NCBI GenBank assembly: GCA_947069175.1
Contig: CAMTDV010001633.1
Span: 61,176,102 to 61,240,101, forward strand
DNA: 64,000 bases
Source of the DNA: Scalesia atractyloides
Lineage: Eukaryota; Streptophyta; Magnoliopsida; Asterales; Asteraceae
Direction of reading: 5' to 3'
In this document: positions 11,679 to 21,366 of the stretch, in pieces
Numbering within the stretch: position 1 is the first letter of the stretch
Layout of the letters: each line of letters begins with the position of its first letter
Notes under the pieces: generated by a model
The model's database searches: none
What the model was told of the DNA's origin: nothing
Seen by the model: only the letters and a program-made list of their open reading frames with translations
Made by a program: the position numbers and the translations under genes

Positions 11679-12093
11679 GGGTTAGACACACAGTCCAGCG
11701 GTGGACTGTGTGCAAAATACACACACACGTCCCGAGTTCGATCCCTGCTACACGCACACCTTATATAATAACGCGCCTTTTTGTTTAAAAACTAAACCGG
11801 GATAACCCAGTTAGTTTTTAAGTATAATAAAAACCGAGGTATTAACCAGGTTAGACAACAGTCCAGCGGTGGACTGTGTGCAACATGAACCACACGTCGC
11901 GCGTTCGAAACCCGTCACGAGCACCGGTCCGATTGAATTAAAATGTTTTTGCAAATAAAGGAAATTCGGTTAAATCGAATAAGTGTATAAATATAATTAA
12001 AAACAAGATTATTTCGGGTTAGACACGTAGCTCAGTTGGTAGAGCTGCGTGCACGCGAACGGGAGGTCTCGGGTTCGAGCCTCACCCGGCGCA
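11679..12093 (+). repeat. Array of three sense tRNA-like cassettes in right LTR
   Basis: Cassettes at 11679-11760, 11849-11925 and 12016-12093. Spacing is as in the left LTR. The second cassette reads TTAGACAACAG instead of TTAGACACACAG, shortening its hairpin. The third keeps the A-box TAGCTCAGTTGG and B-box GGTTCGAGCC. Confidence 0.72.
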
Positions 12094-13245
12094 GATTAAT
12101 TCGCTGACCGAACCGGTCAACGGTCAACGGTCAACGGTCAACGCTGAATAAATAATTTATATATATATATATATATATATTTTTATTTATTTAATTTAAT
12201 TTAAAAATCAATTAAAAATACTTAAAAATAACATTTTTAAAGATAGAAAATAGCCATAAACTCACAAAAATATATCTAAAAATTTCATTAAAATCCTTAA
12301 TAAAATCCATCCATTTAATATATTTTTCCATTATTATTTAGGTTAGTATTCCTCGTTGATCCGCTCATCTAATTCGTGCGCATTTCACCATCTCCAATCC
12401 AACGCACCCAATGTGAGTGAATCTTACAAATTCCCCGTTTTAATCACGTTTTGGGGTGTATCATGTGTCTTTGTATATATATATTATTACTAAACCATTG
12501 TGCATACATCATATCATGAACTTGTGTATTCAGTTTGTTGCTGTTAAGTAGTTATTATTGGATGCAATTTATTATTCAGTACATGCAATTTCATAGGCCG
12601 CCGCTCCCCATTACATTATGAGCGTTGAGCATGTTCCCCATTTTATTATGCGGTTGAACCTGGCGTGCCCACATACGATCGGCTCCGTTTGATTGAGCAT
12701 TGATCGCACAGACATTTTCATTTTCAGTACATGCAATACGATCGGCTCTGTTTGATTGAGCCTTGATCGCACAGTTTCATTTATGTTATTTACAGTATGA
12801 TGTTGGTATGTTCATGTATGCTGTCATGTGTTATTGTATGTTATAGTTGTGACTGCTATTTGCCATTGCTTGATTATTTACATTTGCTCATCTATGATTA
12901 TGCACAAATTTACATTGATAAACTAACAATTAATTTATTAATAAAAGTTTATCTAATAAGGTTCACTCGCCAACTTATGTTGACCCAAAAACCCCCATTT
13001 TACACATGATACAGGTGAAGCAGCAGCAGCTAGGAACACATAGGACTTGGACTAGAAGAATAAAACGATTTAGTGTTGGGATTGTTATGCTTGGCTTATT
13101 TTCCTTGTATTGAATGAACATGTTTGGATTTTTGAAATGTAACTTTGACTTTATTAAATATGAAACATATTAGTAAATCTCATGAGCTTTGGTGATAACC
13201 CAATTATGCCCCGACTCTTATTCCGCTGCGGGTCGGGGTGTGACA

Positions 13246-13733
13246 TAAAATGCATTTAACGCCACGAATTCTAAGTTGAATCTTTCTTCAGGTATCCGGA
13301 CATCGTTAAAATCCCCCACGATGACCCAAAGTCCACCTACACTCCTCCTTGTGGCCAACAATTCCGCCCATAACCCCCGACGGTCAATCGGGTCATTATA
13401 CGCATAAACGTTGATCACATTCACATATTCCCCAGTGTGTTTCAAGGTGCCTGAGGTAACTAAGAAGCGATTATGTTTCACCACCTCTGTTACCTCAAAG
13501 ACTAACGGATTCCACATGCTCAATAAACCTCCAGATGTGCCAATCGCGTCCACTGTCTCAAAAGCATAACTCGACCAACCCCAAAAACTATTTACCAAGA
13601 AATTTTCCATCCCCCTCGCCTTTGTCTTCTGGATTGCTAAAAATTGCACTCCATGGGAAGTTTTAAGTCCCCTGACCCAATCCGCTTTTCTCCGGTCCCT
13701 GACCCCACGTAAATTTATGGACATAATATTCAT
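13246..13733 (-). pseudogene. LINE ORF2, endonuclease N-terminal part
   Basis: Start ATG at 13733-13731, MNIMSINLRGVRD, the usual N-terminal strand of APE-type LINE endonucleases, followed by GLLSMWNP, and VIVGDFNDVR, the GDFN motif. The position normally holding the catalytic Glu of QETK reads IQKTK, so Glu is replaced by Lys (see findings). Coding runs into the element A insertion at 13246-13250 and resumes at 2352 in frame. The ATG overlaps the ORF1 stop as ATGA. Confidence 0.88.
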
Positions 13734-15545
13734 TGATGAACAATTTGGCCACCTTCTCCAATAATAATCTTACTGACCTGATCGTGGGACCCCGACAACT
13801 GAAACCCGACCTTCTCTCCTACACCAATCGTCGCGTCAGTTTCAGACCTGGTGTCTTCATCACCATTATTTAACTGCCCTGAGTTCCCTGTTTGCAAATC
13901 AACAACATGCGCTACTCCGTTGTTCGTCTCTACAATCGTTCGAGCTGTAAATTGTTCCGAATCGATATCCATTGTTGGTGTCTCCCTGATTTCCGACTCT
14001 AAGTTTGTTTCCATCGAATTTTGACCGGTAGGCATTAAAGGATTGTTTAAGTCTAACAACTCATCCCCGACCCCACCTTCATAATTTTCTCCGGCCCCAA
14101 AAAGATTTTTTGGGCTTAGTTGATGTGGGCTGATGAAGCTTCTGGGCCGTCTACGTGATACCCTAGTGGAGCCCAGATCCTTATTTGCAGTATGGCCCAC
14201 CTTGTTAACATTTTCTATCTCGTTTGACCTGGGCAACCTTTCCCCTTCCCTACGCGTGTAATCATCACGACTTGGAGATTGCGTCTGACAAAAAAATCTG
14301 CCCTTTTTTTTACCTTCCCGAGCATGCTCCTCATGCACGCTATCCTCCTGTCCTGACCTTTCGTTTTCCCCTGGAGTTTCAAACGGCATCCGTCGATCGA
14401 CATCCGCCCCCGCCGGAGTATCATCATAACCCACCGGGATTTCACCTTCTTCGACTTCATCATTCTGACCTGCAACAGAACCAGAGGATTTCGCCGGGGT
14501 GGAGAACTTGGACGTTGTTAGCTCCGCAATCACAGACTGTAGATCCTGATTACGTACCTCCGTCACCCATGCTTTGTATTCTCTTCCTCGCCAAAGTAAC
14601 TTTACTTCTTCATCAATTCTCTTGCCAACCTCTATGATAACCCAGCAGTTTCCATTTGAGTTATCTGATGAAGACCACGAGAATTGCGACCCCCCGGCGA
14701 GCCTCCCAAATTGTTCTCCTATCTGATCATACAACTTACTGTCGCGCATTTGAATCGGAACTCCTACAATGTTTAGCCACACCAGTCGATGGTAGCTTAT
14801 ATCTTGCCCTTTCCACAATACCGCAGATGAGATTACACTGCTCCACGCCTCTCATTCTTTTTCTATGAATTCAATCGCTAGTTTCTTTTCTTTAAAAACC
14901 ACCATACACTTTAATCCGCCTAGATAACTCACTGGGTTCTCTATGTATCCTCCAACGTCAAGTAGTGTCCTTAGTTCTTCCAACGCCACCACACTTTTTA
15001 CCTCCACCACGACGGCCCTCATAATACAATGATTGGGATACATTGCTAATCTATCCTCTACTATTACTCTTTTACTATTGCCACTCGTCTATCCTTGCTT
15101 CCCAACCAGAATGTCTCTGTAAAGACTTCTTTTAGGCACCCCAGCTGGCGCGTAATGCCTCGTCTCATTTACTGGTGGTGCTGGATTGGCTGGAGTTGGC
15201 TTAGGTTGAACGTATCTTGTATCAGGAAACTTGTGCTCAATCTTGTTGTGGTTCTTGTCGAATTTAGCCAATGACGCTGACACCTTAGCTTCGAAGATCT
15301 TCACTAAATTCATGCCTTCCAGTACCAATTGATGTTTGTAACCCCCACATATCTGATGAACCCGAAGTAATTGCCTTTGACATCCTTCTTTCGAGCGACA
15401 TAAGCATCCTTAACAACGCCATAACGGTTGGAAGGCTTTCCGTAACAATGAGTTCGAAAGCCTGCTTGGAAGATTGGTTACATAGAATGTTGTCTCCTCC
15501 TGACTTTATCGTATCTCCGGTAGTTCTTCCGATACATCACCATGA
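13730..15545 (-). pseudogene. LINE ORF1, RRM-containing nucleic-acid-binding protein (broken)
   Basis: Read right to left. Near 15495-15340 an RRM is visible in two frames: RNP2-like TTFYVTNLP, then after a 1-base shift YGVVKDAYVARKKD and RNP1-like KGNYFGFIRY. The reading continues through 15328-15089 (KIFEAKVSASLAKFDKNHNK, PKRSLYRDIL), 15043-14852, and then 14818-13730, an acidic, Ser/Pro-rich linker region ending at TGA 13732-13730. At least three frame changes or stops interrupt it. In plant LINEs this protein binds the element RNA. The final part lacks a recognisable zinc knuckle, so the C-terminal function is open. Confidence 0.8.
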
Positions 15546-15714
15546 TGTATATTATTCTTTAATACCTGCAACTATAGCTCAAGTGGTATGAGGACACCTG
15601 AAGTATTTCTATTTACAACTTGATGGCAAAAACATCATCATCTCTACTTTAAAATCAATAAAAGAATCCGTGTCAACTTTTTTTAAAAATTTAACTCCCA
15701 ATCCACTTCTTCCA

Positions 15715-16740
15715 TCATCTCACTTTTAGCCAACTGCCCGAAACCGACCAATCCTGTTGCTGACACGCCATCAACCGCCCCAACCTCGTTGCCAGCGGAA
15801 TAGCAGACGACCCAAATTCCAATTCGAGTTCCGACGTCACCGAACACTCCGATTCCACTTCCCAATCAAAAAAATCAAACGGATCCCTGGGGGAGATTTG
15901 ATTCTCTGCAACCTCTTCACACTCAACCACACTGTTCACAAAGGGGTGACGTAGCAGCATCTCAGCCGTCCATCTTTTCCTCGGATTTTTCAAAAAACAT
16001 TTTCCCAGAAAATCGTTTCCCTCTTCCGATAATAATAGTTTCCCGGGAATCTCCGGTATTTCCCCGCCAATTCCGATTTTCATCAAAAGCGCGCCAAAAT
16101 CAGAACATTTCCAAACCGGTTCACCGGTAATCATCTCCGCCACCATACACCCAACCGCCCACACATCCGCCGCCGGCCCCTGCTCGCCGCCGGTGACCAT
16201 CTCCGGCGACATATATATCGGTGTACCTCGAATTCCCCACTTTACCGGCGAGTTTATATTCTTTAACGGCGTTATCTTTTTCGCCAACCCAAAGTCAGCT
16301 ATTTTAACGGCGCCGTTAGAATCTAACAGAATGTTTTGAAGTTTAATATCGCAGTGTACAAACCCGTTTCCGTGAATAAAATCAAGTCCGTTTAGAACAG
16401 ATTTTGTAACCCGCCGGACTTCATTTTCCGGCAACCGTAAGTTACCGGATTTTTTCACTTTTTCCGATAAAGCTCCACCGGAGGCGTATTCCAACGCTAC
16501 ATTATACAATTTGACGCCGTTTTCGACGGTTATTGAGTCCCCGTAACACCGAATAATCTCCGGGCAATCTTTAAGCTCTTCCAATACCATTTTATCGTTC
16601 TTTAACGACTCAGATTGCGATAAACCGCATGATTTTACCGCCAAAATTGAGGGTAAAGTTGAACTCTGTTTTGTGGGTTTTGCTAAACTGACAGCTGCAA
16701 AGCTTCCCTGGCCGATGGTTTTACCTCTGACCCAGTTCAT
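15715..16740 (-). CDS. MAPKKK20/21-like protein kinase (MEKK subfamily), 341 aa, intronless
   Basis: A serine/threonine kinase that would phosphorylate MAP kinase kinases; the closest family by recall is the Arabidopsis MAPKKK17-21 group, mainly MAPKKK20/21. Residues: Gly-rich loop GQGSFAAV 10-17, AVK Lys36, catalytic HCDIKLQN 129-136 (Asp131, Lys133, Asn136), DFG 149-151, activation segment ending GTPIYMSPE 172-180, DVWAVGC 192-198, and WTAEMLLRHPF near the domain end. A C-terminal tail of about 75 residues contains SPRDPFDFFDWE, also known from MAPKKK20/21. Start chosen at 16740 (MNWVRGKTIG), where family members begin; the open frame runs upstream to 16887 but that extension crosses the TATA box. 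No intron, as in this subfamily. The only intact host gene seen. The dead LINE lies about 170 bp downstream in the same orientation. Confidence 0.95.
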   Translation of the reverse strand: MNWVRGKTIGQGSFAAVSLAKPTKQSSTLPSILAVKSCGLSQSESLKNDKMVLEELKDCPEIIRCYGDSITVENGVKLYNVALEYASGGALSEKVKKSGNLRLPENEVRRVTKSVLNGLDFIHGNGFVHCDIKLQNILLDSNGAVKIADFGLAKKITPLKNINSPVKWGIRGTPIYMSPEMVTGGEQGPAADVWAVGCMVAEMITGEPVWKCSDFGALLMKIGIGGEIPEIPGKLLLSEEGNDFLGKCFLKNPRKRWTAEMLLRHPFVNSVVECEEVAENQISPRDPFDFFDWEVESECSVTSELELEFGSSAIPLATRLGRLMACQQQDWSVSGSWLKVR

Positions 16741-16855
16741 AGTATAAGATTTGAAGTTTGTTGCAGGTGAATTTTGAGTTTTGGTTTGATTTGATTTGTG
16801 TGTTGGGAGTAAACAGAGGATGTGATTGTTTGGGGAGATGTTATGTTGGTTTGAG

Positions 16856-16866
16856 TATATATATAG
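16856..16866 (-). promoter_or_regulatory. TATA box of the MAPKKK gene
   Basis: Minus strand reads CTATATATATAC. It is about 120 bp upstream of the chosen ATG, predicting transcription start near 16825-16835 and a 5' leader of roughly 90 nt. This makes the longer upstream reading frame unlikely. Confidence 0.75.
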
Positions 16867-16963
16867 GGGTGTGGGGTTGGAATGCAAGTTGGATTTGGAA
16901 TTAAATGGGGGAAATGAATTGAATAATAATATGTTATGGTTTTATGATGGGAAATATTGGGAG

Positions 16964-16969
16964 CACGTG
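16964..16969. promoter_or_regulatory. G-box CACGTG upstream of the MAPKKK gene
   Basis: The palindrome CACGTG lies about 100 bp upstream of the TATA box, in context GTCACGTGCTC on the minus strand. G-boxes of this kind bind bZIP and bHLH factors and are part of ABA-response elements. Stress or ABA control would fit the MAPKKK17-21 group but is inferred from this site alone. Confidence 0.55.
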
Positions 16970-17545
16970 ACCACTAGTGATATTTGTTTAAAGTATGTGA
17001 AAGATCTGTGATTAAGTTTGAAACTAGTCAAATTGGCCCATTGGGTGTAGGAGAAGATGAGGGGTTATTAAATGGGTATTAATTAATTTTATAACAAATT
17101 TTATTGAAAGGTATAGGAATAAGAAGTGTGAGTTATGAGGGTGGTTGTTATAAAAGTTATAAATTATATGAGTTTATGTGATTGATAAAAAAATCGTATT
17201 TTGTTTACATATTTCGTTTTTACTGTTTATGATGTTGTCGTGCATCTTGTTCCTACAATGTATGTATGTTAGGATGGTGGTGTTAAAGGGAGTTATTTGG
17301 TCTTTGTGTTTTAATAGGCGGGTATATTGGTAACTTTTAAGGAAAGTTAACGAAGATTGTAACATCGTTCATTTTTAGGGATAAAAAAGGTGATGGATGA
17401 GTTAACCTAAAGAACGATTTGTATAATGTCTAATACTTATGAATGAAATGTGAAACTTTCGCATAGCACATAAATAGGCAACATGTAACAAACATTTGTG
17501 ATGTTTGACGAATTGAAATTATAAACCAATATATAAAATATAATA
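16970..17545. other. Upstream intergenic region, no gene seen
   Basis: AT-rich sequence between the MAPKKK promoter and the first Mutator-like element. No coding similarity or clear repeat found. Confidence 0.6.
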
Positions 17546-18507
17546 GAGAAAAATGATCAGATAGTCTATGTGGTTTTACCATATTTCACCTTAAGTAACC
17601 AACATGTTGAAATTACACTCTTGTTCTCTGTGGTTTAACAGTTTGTTACTCGGATAGTTCCTGAAGTGGATGGACGTTAGTTTTATCAGTTAAGTGGGCG
17701 TGAGCTGACTTAATTACCCTTGTCAGCCCACTTATCATAAAAACTATACCCATTACCCCCCGCCAACCCATTTCCTCTTTACTCCTCTTTCTTCCTCCTC
17801 TGCGTGTGCGCGTTCCCTCTCTTGTCAGAACCCCACAGAGGTGGTGGTGATGGTTAATCGTGATGCTAGATGGTCAAGAAGGTAGAATCAGGAGGTGTGG
17901 AGGGTTAAAAGTGATAGTGAACTAGGGTCGCGGGGTGTGTGTAGAAGTGGTGGTGTTAGGTGGCTAGTTGCAGGTGGAGGTCGGCGGTTGACGTCGGCGG
18001 AAGCATAAGGGTTGTAGGTGGTCCAACAACGGTTGCAGGTTAGGTTTTTGGTTGCAAATGGAGGTTGCCGGTTGTAGGTGTAGGTCAGTGCCTGTAGGTT
18101 AGGGTTTTAGTTGCATGTGGGCGGCGACGGTCAAAGCATAGTGGTTGCAGGTGGATCGGCGACGGTTGCAAGCTAGGGTTTTAGTTGTAGATGGAGGGTT
18201 GTGACAGGAGATGGTAGAGGTGCGGTGGTGGAATCGGGTTTGTAGACGACGAATATTAGTAAAGGTTCAATTTTCTTAGAGCGATTAGGCAGGAATGATG
18301 GTGGTGACAGGGTTAAACTTGGTGGTAGTGTGAGTGACTAATATTTGTATTTAGTCATTTCACACCCAAAAAAGTAATGTCCATCTACTTCAGGGACTAT
18401 CCAAGTAACAACTTGTCCAACCACAGAGAACAAGGGTTCGTAATTTCAAAACGTTAAGGACTAAAGGGAAATATAATCAAACCACAGGGACTATCCTACC
18501 ATTTTCT
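17546..18507. mobile_element. Mutator-like non-autonomous element 1 (9-bp target duplication)
   Basis: Flanked by a perfect 9-bp direct repeat aatataata (17537-17545 and 18508-18516), the size typical of Mutator. The ends are inverted repeats of more than 100 bp: left AGATAGTCTATGTGGTTT corresponds to right AAACCACAGGGACTATCC. Both arms carry related versions of GGACTATCC near the inner side. The interior (about 17760-18300) is G-rich on the plus strand, with repeated GGTTGCAGGT-like words, and has no recognisable transposase. It may hold captured host sequence but I could not identify it. Confidence 0.8.
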
Positions 18508-18722
18508 AATATAATATTTAAAGATTCTTAAGTTACCTTATATTCATAAACACGTTAGATAAATAATTAATTTTAAATAGAAAATATTTACAACCATATA
18601 TATACATACATATATATATATGTATAATATACCTTTTTTAAAGACTATGATGTTTCAAACAAGGCTCGAATCTTTAACTTTCAAAGACTACAGTACACTT
18701 ATTATATTTAGAACCCTTTATA

Positions 18723-19373
18723 TAGGGTTGTAAACGAACCAAACGTTCAGTGAACAGTTTGTGAACCGTTCAGCGAAAAGTTCGTTTAATGAATCAACAA
18801 ACATGTACAAGAAATTTTGTTCGACAAGTTAAACAAACGAACATGAACAGAGGTTGCATTCGTTCGTTTATGTTTGTGAACGTTCGATAATATGTTATAC
18901 TTTTGTTTTATTGGTTTTAGATTTTAAAATTTTGAAACCATAGTTATACCATACGCCTCTACCAACATCCCCCGTTTGACCATTAAATTTCAGTTTGTGT
19001 TAAAGCTTAACAAACTTCTTAATTTTTTGTGTTAATTATGTCAAGTATGTTCGGATAGTTGTGTTCAGTAATTATTTATTTTTCATGATTCTTTGTAAAT
19101 CTTTCTTATGAAAAAAACACATATTTTATTTTAAAATGTATAACGTGCATTTGTGTTCATTTTTTAATGAACGGTTGTTTGTGTTCATTTACGTTTGGTA
19201 ATATTCGTGAACAGTTCATGAACATGTACATTTCCTTAATGAACCAACATGAACAAGAAATGTCGTTCGGTAAGCGTTCATGAACTGTTCATGAAAATGT
19301 TTATTCATTAATTCTTAATGAACGAACGAGAACAAGGCCTTGTTAGTGTTCGTCCGGTTCGTTTACAACCGTA
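18723..19373. mobile_element. hAT-like non-autonomous TIR element (651 bp)
   Basis: Left end TAGGGTTGTAAACGAACC is the inverted form of the right end GGTTCGTTTACAACCGTA, with one mismatch. Flanks CCTTTATA (18715-18722) and CCTCTATG (19374-19381) match at six of eight positions, an imperfect 8-bp duplication. The interior is rich in short inverted GTTC/GAAC words such as TGTTCATGAACATGTAC. No transposase coding. Confidence 0.65.
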
Positions 19374-19381
19374 CCTCTATG

Positions 19382-19640
19382 TTTTTTTAACGACAAATTT
19401 GGATCACTGACGGACCACTGGAGCATCATCGTGCCACCAACGGAACCACCCGATCATATCCATCTCCACTAGGCTACAATGCCTATACACCAATTCAAGA
19501 GGAAACCCAATTCGAGAAAACACCCTTGTAGGAATCGAACCCAGAAACTCTTGGTCCCTAAGCCTTATCTTAGCCCCCATGTGTAACTAGGCTTTAAATT
19601 CTTATCTCACCCCCAAAATCCAACTAGACTATATTGTCAT
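19382..19640 (-). mobile_element. SINE-like element
   Basis: On the minus strand there is a tRNA-like head with B-box GGTTCGATTCC (near 19530-19542) preceded by an A-box like AAGCCTAGTTAC. The body is about 150 bp and ends TTGTCGTTAAAAAAAC, an A-rich tail as in plant SINEs. The head contains two related words, TCTAGTTGGATTTTGGGGGTG and GCCTAGTTACACATGGGGGC. The 5' boundary and target duplication are not defined. Confidence 0.5.
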
Positions 19641-19903
19641 GGGCAGTCCCACCTATATCTATATTACCATTTTTCTTAGTTAAGAATTTCAAAGATATTT
19701 CCTGGGCAAATCTCGCAAGGGAAAATAGCGTATAAGAATTAGAAGAGGTGTTTCACTTTCACATGTAACTGTCATTAAGCCGTTAAGCTTGCTTACTATA
19801 GAGATTTTATAAGCAACTGAACTTGTGCATAATTACCAATATATACCCTTGAGTTTGCCCTTTGTGTGGCCTGAATTTTATATGAAAGTGAAATGTTTTT
19901 ACC

Positions 19904-21205
19904 AGAGTTAAATGCCCGGATAGTCTCTGTGATTCGGCCTTTTTTCATCTTTAGTCCCAAACTTTTAAAATTACAGCTATAGTCCTCAACTTTTCAATTT
20001 TCGTTCCCGGATAGTCCCTGATGCGGATGGGGGTTAGTTTTTGATGTTAAGTAGCTGTGAAATTACTAACATGCCCTTCAGTATAAAAACAAAATATATT
20101 AAATAATTGTTAAATATATATAAAATGTAAACATATACACACCAGATTCAGCCCCCCTCTCTCTAAACCACCACCACCTTCATCTCCTCCACCACCACAA
20201 CCATAAAACCCCACCGCCTGTAAACACCTCTATCATCAACCAATCACCCTCACCGCCTTTCACCGCCATACCACTCAGCCACCACTGCCACAACCATCCC
20301 CGCCACAACCACCCTCTGCCGCCATCATCACCACTGCCACAATTATCAAATAACCATAAACACCCATGAGACTAGTTAACAAACAGAAGCAAAGTAGGAA
20401 ACCCTTTAATCCCAAGATTCAAAGCTACCTTTGGGTACCTTTCAGCATCAATTTTAGCCATCAAAACATGACTCTTTAACTCACTCAAACAACCTGCAGC
20501 TTCTGCAAACCTGAGCATCAATTCAGCACTTCTAACATCCAAGGTGCATAACCCAGAACCAATACATACTCATTTCCACCAATAATTGTTTGAATATTAT
20601 TATTGAGTTCAAGCACAATTCTTTGAGCTTTGCTCAACACTTGTGCTTCAGATGATGGTTTAGAGGATGAATGGTTGTATTCTTCTTTGTCTAATGCTAT
20701 AAGATCGTTAATGTCATCAGAAACTTCATTGGCTGTTGGATTGTTCAACAAGGTGAGTGAAATTAGAAGGATTAATAGGTCAGTTTTGAAGTGGGTTTAA
20801 GAGGAAACATCATAAATATTTTTGGGTTAAATCAAGATTTATGTATTGAGGTTTTGAATGGTTGTTTAAGAACCAAGATCTGTGTGGGAAATTCGAATCA
20901 AGAATCAAGATTTATGTATTGAGGTTTTGTAATGGTTGTTTAAGAATCAAGATCTGTGTGGGAAATTCGAATTCAGAGGTGTGTTTGGATTGAAGATGGT
21001 TATTGATTTAAATGTTATTTTTTAATAGTAAGGGTATTTAGGTCATTTCACACCCACTTAACTGAAAAAACTAACCTCCATCCACGCTAGGGACTATCCA
21101 GGAATGAAAATTGAAAAGTTGAGGACTATAGCTGTAATTTTAGAAAGTTAAGAACTAAAGGTGAAAAAAGGTCAAATCACAGGGATTATCCGGGCATTTA
21201 ACTCT
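19904..21205. mobile_element. Mutator-like element 2 with captured gene fragment (Pack-MULE)
   Basis: Terminal inverted repeats of about 180 bp: 19904-20085 (from AGAGTTAAATGCCCGGATA) and 21023-21205 (to TATCCGGGCATTTAACTCT). Matching inner words include GGGACTATCC and the TGTGAAAT/ATTTCACA arm. Flanks TTTTACC and TATTACC suggest an imperfect duplication, but this is not clean. The ends resemble those of element 1 in layout (a GATAGTCyyTG word near each end) while differing in sequence. The interior has a CCACCACC-rich stretch (20155-20350) and a PDI-like gene fragment (20372-20813). No transposase. Confidence 0.8.
20372..20813 (-). pseudogene. Captured fragment of a PDI-like (PDIL1-5/1-6 type) gene
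   Basis: Minus strand. ATG codons at 20813 and 20810, then a hydrophobic signal-peptide-like stretch (DLLILLISLTLL), KAQRIVLELNN, GGNEYVLVLGYAPW, and after a frameshift near 20541 AELMLRFAEAAG, VLMAKIDAERYPKVA, LGIKGFPTLLLFVN, with TAG at 20372-20374. This order is that of the first thioredoxin domain of plant PDIL1-5/1-6 proteins, recognised from memory and not from a search. The CxxC-equivalent site after APW is lost in the frameshift. It ends abruptly, includes no known downstream exons, and lies wholly between Mutator-type ends, so it is a transduplicated piece. Confidence 0.75.
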
Positions 21206-21366
21206 TATTACCATGTAAAAACATTTTCTTTTACCTTATTCAAAACATGTTTATTAGATATAAAAAATCAAAAGTTACTTTGTTGGGACAAAAAATAATT
21301 CTTTAAAATTTGATTTCTGTTTTGTTTAGTTGTAAACCGGTAGCTAATTCACGAGATTCTTATAAA
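21206..21366. other. Short spacer, no feature
   Basis: AT-rich sequence between the Mutator-like element and element B; it ends with ataaa (21362-21366), the target duplication of element B. Confidence 0.7.

Larger units (their letters stand above)
2358..13245 (+). mobile_element. Element A: full-length Ty3/gypsy chromovirus (Tekay-like) LTR retrotransposon
   Basis: Complete structure: LTR (2358-5040), initiator-Met tRNA primer site, gag-pol with chromodomain, polypurine tract, LTR (10557-13245), and a perfect 5-bp target duplication taaaa on each side. Both LTRs start TGTAAC and end GTGACA. By-eye comparison of the LTRs finds about 26 substitutions plus a few indels in roughly 2.69 kb, about 1 percent, so insertion is recent, perhaps a few hundred thousand years at commonly used plant rates (inference). 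It sits in LINE ORF2 in opposite orientation. Lineage is inferred from the C-terminal chromodomain, the TTTCGGGACGAAATTC motif before the polypurine tract, and the iMet primer site. Two nonsense codons and three 1-bp losses break the polyprotein. Confidence 0.95.
10557..13245 (+). repeat. Element A right LTR (2689 bp)
   Basis: Matches the left LTR with about 1 percent substitutions by eye. It keeps all tRNA-like segments. A GGTCAACGGTCAA tract near 12115 has one more unit than the left copy and the TA repeat near 12157 is longer. It ends GGGTCGGGGTGTGACA, followed by target duplication taaaa. Confidence 0.95.
1..15545 (-). mobile_element. Non-LTR retrotransposon (LINE), split by element A, 3' end outside window
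   Basis: A minus-strand LINE lies in two blocks, 15545-13246 (ORF1 and start of ORF2) and 2352-1 (rest of ORF2), separated by LTR element A. The break falls inside the ORF2 endonuclease and the two sides continue in the same reading frame when the insert and one copy of its 5-bp target duplication (taaaa at 2353-2357 and 13246-13250) are discounted. Order is RRM-type ORF1, APE-type endonuclease, reverse transcriptase, as in plant L1-type LINEs. The 5' end is placed near 15545 because RRM coding signal stops there; it is not defined by a target duplication. The tail and any poly(A) lie left of base 1. Both ORFs carry stops and frameshifts, so the copy is dead. Confidence 0.9.

Noticed and set aside
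20155..20350. Pro-rich coding exon in Mutator-like element 2
   Set aside because: CCACCACC-rich DNA with no consistent frame; may be captured DNA but cannot be identified.
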